DNA of 33,155 nt from Vagococcus silagei (GCF_004795745.1 NZ_SDGV01000035.1:1-33155), one strand, 5' to 3'. Positions 16,954 to 25,906 are shown, numbered from the stretch's first letter. The notes: a model not told the origin generated them from the letters alone. Made by a program: numbers and translations.

Positions 16954-17853
16954 CTAGTCGCGATATTTTTCAAAGTCTTCACTTGAAAACTCTTGATTTT
17001 CAGAGAAATAATTTGGTGTTTGGAAATCTCTTTCAAAACTTGTACTACTCAAATCATTTGCTTCTTGTTCTAATCCATCAACTAAGTCATTATTCATACT
17101 ATACGCATCTTCTTCAACATAGAAGTCTCCTAATTTAAAGGCACGTTCTTGTTCTTTACGATAAGTTACGATTTCTTTACGTTCCAATTTTGGAATTACA
17201 CCTAAAATTGGTAATCCTAACTCTTCAACGATATAGTTTTCTGATTTGATGGTACGGTTTAATAACTCACTTAAAAAGGCTAAGCCTACACCTACGATAA
17301 TCCCAAGGACTGCACCAATCGCCAAATTCAATAATTTGTTTGGTGAAACTGGTGAATCAGGACGGTCGGCTTCCGAAATAATTGACACCTTATCGACGTT
17401 TGTATACTTTTTAGCTTCCTTTTGGAATATCTCAGCCACAATATTTGCTAGCTGTGCAGCTTCCGTTGGATTTTCCGATTTTACGTTAATCGAAAACATT
17501 TGTGAATTTTGAGTTTGTTCAACTGTAACCATCTCTTTAATCTCAGGAGCAGTGCGTTTAAAACTTGTTTTATCCGCTAACTTTTCACTGGCTTCTTCGG
17601 TTACAACATTGCCACTGATGAAATCCTTATACGTATTGATCATCATCAAGTTTGTGTTGATACTATCAGCATTTAAGTTGTCTGATGCTGGCATCGTCGC
17701 AATTAACTGAGTCGTCGCACTATATTTCGGTGTGATGACAAAAAAGGTTAAAACTGCTGAGACCCCTAACCCTAAAAGCATCGCTGTCAAAACAAACAAA
17801 ATTTTCTGTTTCAACAACTTAAATACGTCCTGTAAACTAATTGTCTCTTCCAT
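16954..17853 (-). CDS. cpsC: CpsC-type chain-length regulator (Wzz family)
   Basis: A 299-residue polysaccharide co-polymerase. Membrane helices lie at about 17-40 and 175-200, with the extracytoplasmic Wzz domain between; the proline motif SPVSPNK precedes the second helix. The C-terminal tail (about 100 residues, acidic, with DFYVEEDAYSMNND) is longer than in many CpsC proteins and would reach the kinase. The ATG at 17853 has GGAGGG five bases upstream; an earlier TTG at 17865 is part of the same leader. First gene of the capsule operon, about 50 bases below its promoter. Confidence 0.92.
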   Translation of the reverse strand: MEETISLQDVFKLLKQKILFVLTAMLLGLGVSAVLTFFVITPKYSATTQLIATMPASDNLNADSINTNLMMINTYKDFISGNVVTEEASEKLADKTSFKRTAPEIKEMVTVEQTQNSQMFSINVKSENPTEAAQLANIVAEIFQKEAKKYTNVDKVSIISEADRPDSPVSPNKLLNLAIGAVLGIIVGVGLAFLSELLNRTIKSENYIVEELGLPILGVIPKLERKEIVTYRKEQERAFKLGDFYVEEDAYSMNNDLVDGLEQEANDLSSTSFERDFQTPNYFSENQEFSSEDFEKYRD

Positions 17854-17900
17854 GTTTCCCTCCAAAATATCTTCCTTATAAATCCAAAAACAATAACATC

Positions 17901-17929
17901 ATAGTAACAAAAATCATATTTGTATACAA
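17901..17929 (-). promoter_or_regulatory. Capsule operon promoter
   Basis: On the minus strand TTGTAT (plus 17924-17929) and TACTAT (plus 17901-17906) are separated by exactly 17 bases, and TGT precedes the -10 to give an extended form. It lies in the 85-base gap between mnaA and cpsC, with the cpsC start about 48 bases downstream. A housekeeping-type promoter; no operator is evident. Confidence 0.7.
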
Positions 17930-17938
17930 TGGAATTTC

Positions 17939-19048
17939 CTAAAGAATTTCGCTTAATATTTCAATTATTTTTTGGCTCGCATCCCCTTGTCCGTAAGGAT
18001 TGTTTTTTAACTTGTCATCATGAGTGACCCCTACTTCTGCAAGCAATTCATCAATTTCATTATACACTTTTTCTTTTTGTGTTCCAATAAGTTTTAAGAC
18101 TCCCGTCTCTAATCCTTCAGGTCGTTCAGTCTTATCTCGTAAAACTAAGACTTTTTTACCTACCGAAGGGGCCTCTTCTTGAACACCACCTGAATCACTG
18201 ATTATAAAGTCAACCGTTGCCATGCAGTTATGGAAGTCAACAACGTCTAGTGGTTCTATTAAATGAACTTGCGATAAATGTCCAAGAATTTTTCGAGCCA
18301 TTTCTTGGACTTTAGGGTTCGGATGAACAGGATAAATAACTTCCACATCGTTATTTTTTTCTACAATTTCTTGCACTGCAAAAAAAACATTTTCCATAGG
18401 TTTTCCTAAATTTTCGCGGCGATGCATCGTCAATAATATTTTTTTCGTATCTTTTTTTAACTTCTGACTAACCGGATGAGTAAAGCCTAAAAGGGTCGTT
18501 TGTTGGATAGCATCTACTACCGTATTTCCTGTTACGAATATTTTTTCTGGATTTATCGGACTCTTCAGTAGATTTTCACGACTCAATTCAGTTGGTGCAA
18601 AATATACGTCAGCTAAACAATCCGTCATTTGACGATTCATCTCTTCTGGATAAGGTGCATATTTATCCCATGTTCTTAGACCCGCTTCCACATGACCAAT
18701 TTTAATTTGATGGTAGAATGCTGCTAAACTAGCAACAAATGACGTTGTCGTATCACCATGAACCAAAACGATATCTGGTTTTTCTTGACTTAAAATTTCA
18801 TCTAATGCCATCAAAACACGACTTGTCATCTCTGATAGTGTTTGATTTTGCTTCATTATATCCAAGTCATAATCTGGTGTAATCTTAAAAATATCGAGCA
18901 CTTGATCCAACATCTCACGATGCTGTGCCGTTACAACAACAATCGACTCAAACTGATCCGCATTTTTTTCCAACTCCTGAACCACAGGAGCCATCTTAAT
19001 CGCTTCCGGCCGAGTCCCAAAAATACTCATTACTTTTTTCTTTCGCAT
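17939..19048 (-). CDS. mnaA: UDP-N-acetylglucosamine 2-epimerase (non-hydrolysing)
   Basis: A 369-residue GT-B-like epimerase converting UDP-GlcNAc to UDP-ManNAc. FGTRPEAIKM (about 10-19), VHGDTTTS, GHVEAGLRT and TDSGGVQEEAPSVGK are the standard signatures. UDP-ManNAc is the donor for TagA at 25.9-26.7 kb, so this belongs functionally to wall teichoic acid synthesis although it adjoins the capsule operon. I chose ATG at 19048 (AGGAA seven bases upstream); the frame is open to 19084 but that extension runs through a terminator hairpin. No promoter is visible between that hairpin and the start, so expression probably depends on read-through. Confidence 0.94.
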   Translation of the reverse strand: MRKKKVMSIFGTRPEAIKMAPVVQELEKNADQFESIVVVTAQHREMLDQVLDIFKITPDYDLDIMKQNQTLSEMTSRVLMALDEILSQEKPDIVLVHGDTTTSFVASLAAFYHQIKIGHVEAGLRTWDKYAPYPEEMNRQMTDCLADVYFAPTELSRENLLKSPINPEKIFVTGNTVVDAIQQTTLLGFTHPVSQKLKKDTKKILLTMHRRENLGKPMENVFFAVQEIVEKNNDVEVIYPVHPNPKVQEMARKILGHLSQVHLIEPLDVVDFHNCMATVDFIISDSGGVQEEAPSVGKKVLVLRDKTERPEGLETGVLKLIGTQKEKVYNEIDELLAEVGVTHDDKLKNNPYGQGDASQKIIEILSEIL

Positions 19049-19066
19049 ATCGATTTCCTTTCTTAC

Positions 19067-19100
19067 AAAAAAAGCCAGAACCATAAAAAAGATTCTAGCT
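19067..19100 (-). terminator. Terminator or attenuator just upstream of mnaA
   Basis: On the minus strand AGCTAGAA pairs with TTCTGGCT (plus 19093-19100 with 19073-19080), eight pairs including one G-T, with a 12-base loop, followed by seven T (plus-strand A 19067-19073). The mnaA start codon is only about 18 bases beyond the T-run, so it stands in the mnaA leader. Confidence 0.6.
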
Positions 19101-19103
19101 AAA

Positions 19104-19225
19104 GGTGCATTTTCGAGCGCTTAGGGATGAGTCACTAGATAAGTCTGAGAACAAAAGCGCTTTTTGCTTTTTTATCAGAGTTAGCTAGAGACCGAATCCC
19201 TGCTCGAAAATGCCCGTCTATCTCA
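19104..19225. repeat. 122-bp palindromic repeat, copy A
   Basis: First of two head-to-tail 122-bp units in the galE-mnaA gap. It folds on itself: GCATTTTCGAGC pairs with GCTCGAAAATGC at the base, AGGGA with TCCCT, then an inner stem from CTAG-ATAA to TTA-GCTAG, and a top AAAAGCGCTTTT. The whole unit is nearly one long hairpin. Copy B is 101/122 identical, with several differences that preserve pairing. Confidence 0.9.
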
Positions 19226-19347
19226 GGTGCATTTTGAAACGTTTAGGGGTGAGTCACTAGATAAAACCGATAACAAAAGCGCTCTTTGCTTTTTTAGCGG
19301 GATTAGCTAGTGACCGAACCCCTGTTTCAAAATGCCCGATTATCTCA
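19226..19347. repeat. 122-bp palindromic repeat, copy B
   Basis: Immediately follows copy A with no spacer and has the same length. Basal stem GCATTTTGAAAC pairs with GTTTCAAAATGC, then AGGGG with CCCCT. It ends ten bases before the galE stop. Resembles long-hairpin intergenic repeats known from enterococci and streptococci in style, but I cannot assign it to a named family by eye. Confidence 0.9.
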
Positions 19348-19357
19348 GTTCAAACTC

Positions 19358-20302
19358 CTACATCCCCAATGTCTTCAAATACTTCTCTAAACCTTCTGTC
19401 ACTGTATGATTCGGCTTATAGCCAATTCCCATTAATTTGCTGACATCAGCATATGAGTCTTTAATATCGCCTGAGCGTTCTTCTTCATATTGAACTGGTA
19501 AGTGAATACCGACCAATTCATCTAAATAAGTTAGTAAATCAGTTAAAGTTGTTTTATTTTGTGTCCCTACGTTAAAGACTTGGCCACAAGCTTCTTCTTT
19601 TGTCGCAACTAGCAATAAAGCTTGTAAGACATCTTCAATATAAACAAAGTCACGTGTTTGTTTACCATCTCCAAATAATGTAAAACTTGATTCTTCACCA
19701 CGTTTAGCACGTTCATAACGATCAAGGATAATTGAAATCACGCCAGAGTAAGGTGACTCTGGGTTTTGATTCGGTCCGAACACGTTAAAGAAGCGAACTG
19801 CTGACGTTGGTATGCCATACAGATTATTATACACTAAAACGTACTTCTCAGCTGCAAATTTATCAATTGCATAAGGTGTTAAGGGGCGAATCACTGACTC
19901 CTCATGTTTTGGTAAAGTTGGTTCATCGCCATAAACAGCTGCTGAAGAAGAAAAGACTAAACGTTTTAGATCCTTTTGCGTCTTTTGAACAAGATCTAAC
20001 AGATTTAAAACACTAACAAAATTGACTTGATGTGTTTCCATAGGTCGTTCGACTGAATCAGCAACACTCGCTACAGCTGCCAAATGGAAAATATAGTCAA
20101 ATGAATGTTCTGATAAAACTTTTTCCATTAAAGCTTTGTCTGTTACGCTCCCTTTAATAAATGTTACATTGTCACTCTCATTGATATTCTCAAGTTTACC
20201 CATTGATAAATCATCAATCACGACAACGTGATGTTCGTTAGATAGTGCATTGGTTAAATTTGAGCCTATAAAGCCGGCTCCTCCGGTAATCAGATAGTGC
20301 AT
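19358..20302 (-). CDS. NAD-dependent UDP-sugar 4-epimerase (GalE-like)
   Basis: A 314-residue extended short-chain dehydrogenase. GGAGFIGSN (7-15) binds NAD; FSSSAAVYG and YAIDK give the Ser and Tyr-x3-Lys catalytic residues. There is no TDE trio, so it is an epimerase rather than a dehydratase. It is of the short type related to WbpP/UDP-GlcNAc 4-epimerases, and may supply galactose or GalNAc donors for the polymer built by the adjoining fusion enzyme. AGGAGG lies ten bases before the ATG, and the start overlaps the stop of the upstream gene by one base, so they are coupled. Substrate (UDP-Glc versus UDP-GlcNAc) is not settled. Confidence 0.85.
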   Translation of the reverse strand: MHYLITGGAGFIGSNLTNALSNEHHVVVIDDLSMGKLENINESDNVTFIKGSVTDKALMEKVLSEHSFDYIFHLAAVASVADSVERPMETHQVNFVSVLNLLDLVQKTQKDLKRLVFSSSAAVYGDEPTLPKHEESVIRPLTPYAIDKFAAEKYVLVYNNLYGIPTSAVRFFNVFGPNQNPESPYSGVISIILDRYERAKRGEESSFTLFGDGKQTRDFVYIEDVLQALLLVATKEEACGQVFNVGTQNKTTLTDLLTYLDELVGIHLPVQYEEERSGDIKDSYADVSKLMGIGYKPNHTVTEGLEKYLKTLGM

Positions 20303-23300
20303 TATAATGTAACCTCCTCAGGTGTTGTTTCTAAAAGTGTGTAAAATTGTGCCACCGCTTCTTGATTATAATCATATGGTTTAAATTCTTTAAACGTTGT
20401 ACCAGGCTGACTCACAAGTTGCATGCCAGCTTTGATACCATCTGAATCATTAGTTTTAGCTAAGTAGCCATACGCGCCGTCTTCTAATACATAACGACAA
20501 GCAGGAATATCAGTTGAAATAATATTCATATCAAGTGTCATTGCTTCAAGCAGTACCATTGGTTGACCTTCATAGAATGACGTCAAGATGAAAATATCAC
20601 AACGTTTCATATATGAAAATGGATTGGCCAATTGACCGACTAAAACTACTTCGTCCTTAATGTTTTCTTCAGCAATTTTAGCGCGTAACGTTTCTTCTTC
20701 TGGACCAGCTCCAATAATATAGAGACGTCCACGTTTGTTTTCACGATAGAATTTGGCAAAAGCTTCAACTAACATCACTTGATTTTTTTCTTGCGAAAGA
20801 CGTCCCATTGTCACAAAATTTAATTCATTTGGATCGGGATAAGCTAAGAAGTCACCTTGATGGTTAATGACACCTGACGCATCACTTTTCTCAGTCTGAT
20901 CTTCATTAATCCACACAAGACGTTCACCCCACTTCACTTGTAGGTAGTTCACATCATCTGTTGTAATCAATGACTGAACGACTTCAACTGTTTCAAGTTT
21001 CTGAACCAGTGTGCCTTCATCTTTAAGAAGCATTTCTTCTGAAGCGTAAATAGTTAATTGCTCAGGCAAGACATTTACTTCATAGTGTTCAGCTTGTTGA
21101 TAAGCCACTTCTGTCTCAATCACGTCAACTAAAGGTAATTTTTCGCGTTTCACGTAAACTGAACGTCCATCAAGCTTGCGTAGAACCCACCAATTCCCTT
21201 GACTATTTTTACGTGTGTACTTCACAAATACTGCTGGTAAAACACCTAAACTAACTGTTGGGCTTTCTGAATTTAATTCTTCATGCGCTATTACTTCTTG
21301 CGGCGCAACGACCTTCATAAAGTGATTAAGTTCAACAGCTTCTGTTGCTTGATATTTTAGTTTTTTAAGCTCACTATGATTTTTCAAACGATTCAATGGT
21401 GTTAACACACCACGAGCCAAACGAATTTTGAATGGTACACGAGCATTTTGCTTCGTGAAGTTAAAACGATTTGACATTCTGACTGAAGATAAAGCTAACC
21501 AACCAACATGTTGACCTTTGACAACAATTGGCACTGATTGTGTTGTATTGGTTGTAATGACTTGATTAATTTTGACGTAAGTATTTCTTAAGTAACGCGC
21601 ATTACCAAGACTAGTTGAATTTGCAAGGCCCAATGGAGCACTAAAGATATCTTGGTTATAACGAGTTGCAATACTTCCAAAGTAAGATACTTTTTCTTTT
21701 GAAATAATTCGATCATCATAGACATCAAGCTTCTCACCATCAATCCAACCAATATATTGATTGTCTTGACTGATTTTATAATAAGTTTTATCGCCAATTT
21801 CAACAAAACCTAATGTTAATAAATCTGGATGATAAAATTGATGATTAAATTTTTGCGTATAGTCAAAATCTGGTCTAGTCGTATAAAGTTCGATTTCTTC
21901 TGACAATGATGTTAATAATTGTGCTTCACGTGTTTGTTGAATCGTTTTTAATGAATCTGCTTGCGTACTATTTGTGCCGACGATACCCAAAATACGTTCT
22001 GGATTAATTGTATTTGGAGTATAGACAAATTTCTCTGTCGGTGCATATTTCGCAAGTTTTTCACGGTTTGTGTCACGTGTAATTTCAGAAACTGAAACTA
22101 GCTCATCAAATTTATTATAAACACTAAAGAGTCCTGTTAGATTTACTTTATGAATTTTACGTCCATTTACGACACGTTCACGGTCAGCCGCCATATCACT
22201 ATGCATAAAGCACAAACGACGATATGTCGGTGCCGCTAACATGAATTTGGCCCAATAGAAACTGTACCCACTAAAGTCGATGGCCACATCAAAATGTTGT
22301 TTCCCTAATAAACGTAAACATTCACGTTCATAGATTTCTTGTGGATATTTCTCTTCATTTTTCACACCTCGCGACGTAATCCATAAATCACGGTAGGCTT
22401 CTTTAACCTCAAAGTTTGGATGACTAAAGCGGAAAAGTAAGTGTGTTTCTTTTGGTAAGGCATTAATATTATCCATTTGTGCTTTTGTTCTTGGTCGATC
22501 AATGACACACGTCACATCGTAGATTGAAAAATCAATATTCTGAATCAAGTTCATCAAACTACTTGTAATCCCATTATTCATCATTCCACCAGGATAGAAG
22601 AGTAATTTTTTCTTCGCAGTATCACGACGGATGATGGTCATCATTTGTTCGTCATGTTTGCGCTCTAAAATATAATCTAAATAACGTTCAGTCGAACAGC
22701 CATCATCATAATTAGTAAATTCTGCTTTAAAACGTTGATAATTGGCAGCACTTTTAGTTTTTACTGCCTCTAAATCTTTTAACTCTGCAATTAAATGTTC
22801 TATTGTGAAACTCACTGGTCCAGGTAATTCATCATAAGTGAAGTATTGACCACGATCAGTTGTATATAAATCATCATCCCAACAGTAGAAAAGAATAGGA
22901 CGATTGGTCACTAAGTAGTCAAAGAAAATACTTGAATAATCAGTAATTAAGACATCGACCAAACCGAGAATTTTATTTGTATCAAGGCTGTCTGGCACTA
23001 AATAAGGTTGCAGTGGTGCATACTCTAATGCCTTCTTATAAAGGAATGGATGGACTTTAACTAAGATATTGTATTCATCACCCATCTCTTCACGAATACG
23101 AGCCATCTCATGATGAATTTGTTCGACATCATTACGCGCATTGGCCGTACTTGAACCTTTCCAAGTTGGCGTATACAGCATAATTTTTTTGCCTAAATCA
23201 ATCGATAACTTAAATTGGAAAAGTTGTTTTAAAATCGCATCATGGTTAGTTGCGAAAGTTTGATCAATTCTTGGATAACCAGATTCTAAGATTTCTCCTT

Positions 23301-23880
23301 CAAAACCATCCCTTAAGCGGAAGCTATCTAGGAACATTTTGCTTGTGTGTGCGTTTGGACTTAATAAATAATCCGCCATATAAAAGTTACGCACTACGTT
23401 TTGTGAGCCTGATGGATTCCCCGGTATATCAAAGCCCATTGTTTTGAGTGGTGTCCCATGCCAAGTATTAATATAAGTTTGTTCTGGTTTAATTGTGACA
23501 TAGGCTTGGAATGTTGCATTATTAATTAAATATTCAGCTTTATTAAGCCATTTTAAGTACGCATCTGAGTCGCGCTCAACAAAAGTAATATTTGAAGCAT
23601 CCTGATAGTTACGACGAATAGTGTCCATCTCTTTAGAAGCGACATAACTCCAAATATGTTGATAATTTTTTTCGACATCTTTTTGGTAAAGATATTCAAA
23701 AATTGCGAGTGGCGAATCTGTCATCGATTGCCCATCACGGCTTTCGTAGAAAAATGTATTTTTCTCGATTGTCTCCGTTTTAAAGTAATGTGTGTATGTA
23801 TCGACTATTTTCCCCGATTGTGATAATACTGGTTTAAGACCAGGTGTGACTAGTCGCTTTATGTTGTTCGTGATGCCCAA
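20302..23880 (-). CDS. TagF-like glycerophosphotransferase fused to a GT4 enzyme with inserted SH3-like modules
   Basis: A 1192-residue multidomain protein. Residues about 40-405 are a CDP-glycerol glycerophosphotransferase domain: TWHGTPLKTMG (139-149), GYPRID (201-206), VKVHP (274-278), ITDYSSIFFDY (312-322). Residues about 424-630 are the N-terminal half of a GT4 glycosyltransferase (FYPGGMMNNGITSS), and 1018-1160 its donor-binding half (FVTMGRLSQEKN, IIGAGPEE, FYEGQPMVLLEAM with E1104 and E1112). Between these halves, about 660-1000, are several short beta-rich units with GW or SH3b flavour (YIGWIDGEKL, HVGWLALSSV, WWVLRKLDGRSVYV, YLQVKWGERLVWI). No signal peptide or membrane helix is seen, so it is probably cytoplasmic. 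The start is a TTG with GGAG eight bases upstream. Likely polymerises and glycosylates teichoic acid; specificity is unknown. Confidence 0.85.
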   Translation of the reverse strand: MGITNNIKRLVTPGLKPVLSQSGKIVDTYTHYFKTETIEKNTFFYESRDGQSMTDSPLAIFEYLYQKDVEKNYQHIWSYVASKEMDTIRRNYQDASNITFVERDSDAYLKWLNKAEYLINNATFQAYVTIKPEQTYINTWHGTPLKTMGFDIPGNPSGSQNVVRNFYMADYLLSPNAHTSKMFLDSFRLRDGFEGEILESGYPRIDQTFATNHDAILKQLFQFKLSIDLGKKIMLYTPTWKGSSTANARNDVEQIHHEMARIREEMGDEYNILVKVHPFLYKKALEYAPLQPYLVPDSLDTNKILGLVDVLITDYSSIFFDYLVTNRPILFYCWDDDLYTTDRGQYFTYDELPGPVSFTIEHLIAELKDLEAVKTKSAANYQRFKAEFTNYDDGCSTERYLDYILERKHDEQMMTIIRRDTAKKKLLFYPGGMMNNGITSSLMNLIQNIDFSIYDVTCVIDRPRTKAQMDNINALPKETHLLFRFSHPNFEVKEAYRDLWITSRGVKNEEKYPQEIYERECLRLLGKQHFDVAIDFSGYSFYWAKFMLAAPTYRRLCFMHSDMAADRERVVNGRKIHKVNLTGLFSVYNKFDELVSVSEITRDTNREKLAKYAPTEKFVYTPNTINPERILGIVGTNSTQADSLKTIQQTREAQLLTSLSEEIELYTTRPDFDYTQKFNHQFYHPDLLTLGFVEIGDKTYYKISQDNQYIGWIDGEKLDVYDDRIISKEKVSYFGSIATRYNQDIFSAPLGLANSTSLGNARYLRNTYVKINQVITTNTTQSVPIVVKGQHVGWLALSSVRMSNRFNFTKQNARVPFKIRLARGVLTPLNRLKNHSELKKLKYQATEAVELNHFMKVVAPQEVIAHEELNSESPTVSLGVLPAVFVKYTRKNSQGNWWVLRKLDGRSVYVKREKLPLVDVIETEVAYQQAEHYEVNVLPEQLTIYASEEMLLKDEGTLVQKLETVEVVQSLITTDDVNYLQVKWGERLVWINEDQTEKSDASGVINHQGDFLAYPDPNELNFVTMGRLSQEKNQVMLVEAFAKFYRENKRGRLYIIGAGPEEETLRAKIAEENIKDEVVLVGQLANPFSYMKRCDIFILTSFYEGQPMVLLEAMTLDMNIISTDIPACRYVLEDGAYGYLAKTNDSDGIKAGMQLVSQPGTTFKEFKPYDYNQEAVAQFYTLLETTPEEVTL

Positions 23881-23894
23881 CAGTCATTCTCCTC

Positions 23895-25061
23895 TCAGTT
23901 CTGTACAATTTGTGCAACAATTCGTTTTGTTGCTTCCCCATCTTCAAGTGCAGTAAATTTATCTTTAAACTGCTGATAATGTTTCGTTTTTAACGTGTCT
24001 GTATTAGTTAAGAAAATCTCTAAATAGTGCATGATTTCTTCTTCCGATTGAATCATCGGTCCAGGTAGTGTTGCGTCTAAATCAAAGTAAAAGCCACGCA
24101 ACTCTTCTTCATAATCGGCAACGTCCGGAATATAGTAAAGAATTGGTTGATTTGTAATCGCAAAATCAAACATACATGATGAATAATCCGTAATCAATAA
24201 ATCACTAATTAATAATAAATCACTCATATCAATACCAGTGGAAACGTCCATAACACGATCAGGCCAATTTGAGAAATCAAACTGTTGCGCCACTAAATAA
24301 TGCATTCGTGTGAGTAAGACAATCTCGTCACCAAAAGTCTGAGCAATCTTTTCAAATGGAAACGGTGTGCCAAATTGATACAAACCGCCAACTCTTTGAT
24401 CCGTTTCGCGCCAAGTTGGTGCATACAAGACTAATTTTTTGTCTAATGGAATACCCAACTTTTCTTTTATCTGCTGTTTCAGCTCAAAATTGTCTTTTTC
24501 AAGCGTTAAATTATCGTTACGCGGATAACCATATTCTTTGATTATACCATTGTATTGAAAGGCTTGCCCAAATATTTTAGTCGAATACGCGTTCGGTGAA
24601 ATCAAATAATTCCATCGTGCCGACTCTTTGCGGAAGCTCTCACGATAACTCTCTGATGTATACCCAGGAATTTTAACTTCTGGAATATCACAACCTATTT
24701 TTTTAAGTGGTGTGCCATGCCAGGTTTGAATATAGCGTGTATTTTTTGGTTTATGTAACCAAAGTGGTGTTCTGGTATTGATAACCCATGCTTTAGCACG
24801 CGGCATAACAAAAAACCACTTTATTGAAAAGCGCGTTACAAAAGGAATATTTTGCGCTCGAAATGGCACTTCATATCCCTTTGTAACTCCCCAAACTAAC
24901 TTGTAGTCTGGATATTGTTTTTCTATAAATTGGTAGATTGCTTTTGGATTATCACTGTATTGTTTACCATGGAAGCTTTCAAAATAAACTAATTTTTCAT
25001 TTTGAAAACAGCCCATGATTTTAAAGAGAACTGAAACCAGTCCTTCAACTAATTTTCGCAT
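23895..25061 (-). CDS. CDP-glycerol glycerophosphotransferase, TagF/TarF-like
   Basis: A 388-residue member of the glyphos_transf family. IQTWHGTPLKKIGCDIP (about 112-128), YPRNDNL, LLTRMHY and LLITDYSSCMFDFA are the domain's signature elements, with the two catalytic-site regions (WHGTP and DYSS) intact. The first 15 residues are amphipathic, fitting peripheral membrane attachment. It probably adds glycerol-phosphate after the TagB step, either as a TarF-like extender or sharing the job with the 1192-residue fusion encoded next to it. GAGGAG lies ten bases before the ATG, 20 bases after tagG. Confidence 0.87.
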   Translation of the reverse strand: MRKLVEGLVSVLFKIMGCFQNEKLVYFESFHGKQYSDNPKAIYQFIEKQYPDYKLVWGVTKGYEVPFRAQNIPFVTRFSIKWFFVMPRAKAWVINTRTPLWLHKPKNTRYIQTWHGTPLKKIGCDIPEVKIPGYTSESYRESFRKESARWNYLISPNAYSTKIFGQAFQYNGIIKEYGYPRNDNLTLEKDNFELKQQIKEKLGIPLDKKLVLYAPTWRETDQRVGGLYQFGTPFPFEKIAQTFGDEIVLLTRMHYLVAQQFDFSNWPDRVMDVSTGIDMSDLLLISDLLITDYSSCMFDFAITNQPILYYIPDVADYEEELRGFYFDLDATLPGPMIQSEEEIMHYLEIFLTNTDTLKTKHYQQFKDKFTALEDGEATKRIVAQIVQN

Positions 25062-25081
25062 TGGTGATAAGCTCCTCTGGA

Positions 25082-25903
25082 TTAGATAAAGTCAACAAAA
25101 CGTGCTCTAAATTTCATATGGATATGAGAACCGACAATTAACAGAATTCCTGTAATCAACCAAAAGAAAATCGTTTGTGTGCCTTTTTCCCAGAACCACG
25201 CATCAGATAGGAACGAATCGCGGAACCCATTGATAATATAATAAAGTGGATTTAATTCAAGTAAATGAATGAACCAACCATGTTTACCTTGAAAAACAGC
25301 CAACCTTGAGAAGTCCATAATTGCCCCTGATAAATAGAATAATAATCTCAAAATCGATTGCAACATAATATGATAATCACGTACCAAAATGGTAATCGTT
25401 GAGTTCAGAATTCCAAAAGCAAATAAAAAGGCAATCATACAGAAGAAATAATAGAAATATTGGAGCCAATAAATAGTTGGTGACACTCTAAAACCAAACA
25501 TGGTTACCAATAATAGTAGCATCATTGCACGATAAGAAACAAAGTTACTCGCCATATTAACTGATGGCAAAATACTTACTGGGAATTTCATTTTCGAAAC
25601 CATCCCAATTTGTTTGTAGATACTATTTGAACCACCTAAGATTGAACTGTTCAAGAAAAACCATGTAATTATCCCGATTAACATCCACACAATATAAGGG
25701 ACACCACGCACTTCTTTTCCTTGATACAAACCAATCCCGAAAACTAAATAATAGATTCCGATTTGAATGGCTGGATTTAAAAATTGCCAAACTAAGCCTA
25801 AGTAGTGACTTTGATACGTCGCTTTTTCTTCATATTTCGAAATACGACGAATAATTCCAAAATTATTAAATTGCTCTAAAAGTACTGTTTTTGCATCATT
25901 CAC
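25082..25903 (-). CDS. tagG: Teichoic acid ABC exporter, membrane subunit TagG
   Basis: An ABC-2 type permease of 273 residues with six membrane segments and a cytoplasmic amphipathic N-terminus (ISKYEEKATYQSHYLGLVWQ). PLYYIINGFRDSF is the usual TagG/RfbA signature before the last helices. It forms the transporter for finished wall teichoic acid with the TagH ATPase at 27.8-28.8 kb. The start is a GTG, with AAGGAG about eight bases upstream; no in-frame ATG is close. It lies three bases after tagA. Confidence 0.92.
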   Translation of the reverse strand: MNDAKTVLLEQFNNFGIIRRISKYEEKATYQSHYLGLVWQFLNPAIQIGIYYLVFGIGLYQGKEVRGVPYIVWMLIGIITWFFLNSSILGGSNSIYKQIGMVSKMKFPVSILPSVNMASNFVSYRAMMLLLLVTMFGFRVSPTIYWLQYFYYFFCMIAFLFAFGILNSTITILVRDYHIMLQSILRLLFYLSGAIMDFSRLAVFQGKHGWFIHLLELNPLYYIINGFRDSFLSDAWFWEKGTQTIFFWLITGILLIVGSHIHMKFRARFVDFI

Positions 25904-25906
25904 TGT

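Noticed and set aside
16406-16957. A 183-codon plus-strand open frame opposite cpsD
   Set aside because: It is antisense to an intact kinase gene with all its Walker motifs; the composition is that of a mirror frame and it has no family features.
19104-19347. Two direct units read as a short CRISPR array or a T-box leader
   Set aside because: Units abut with no spacers, and no T-box sequence or specifier loop, cas gene or repeat-spacer pattern is present; the self-complementary fold explains them better.
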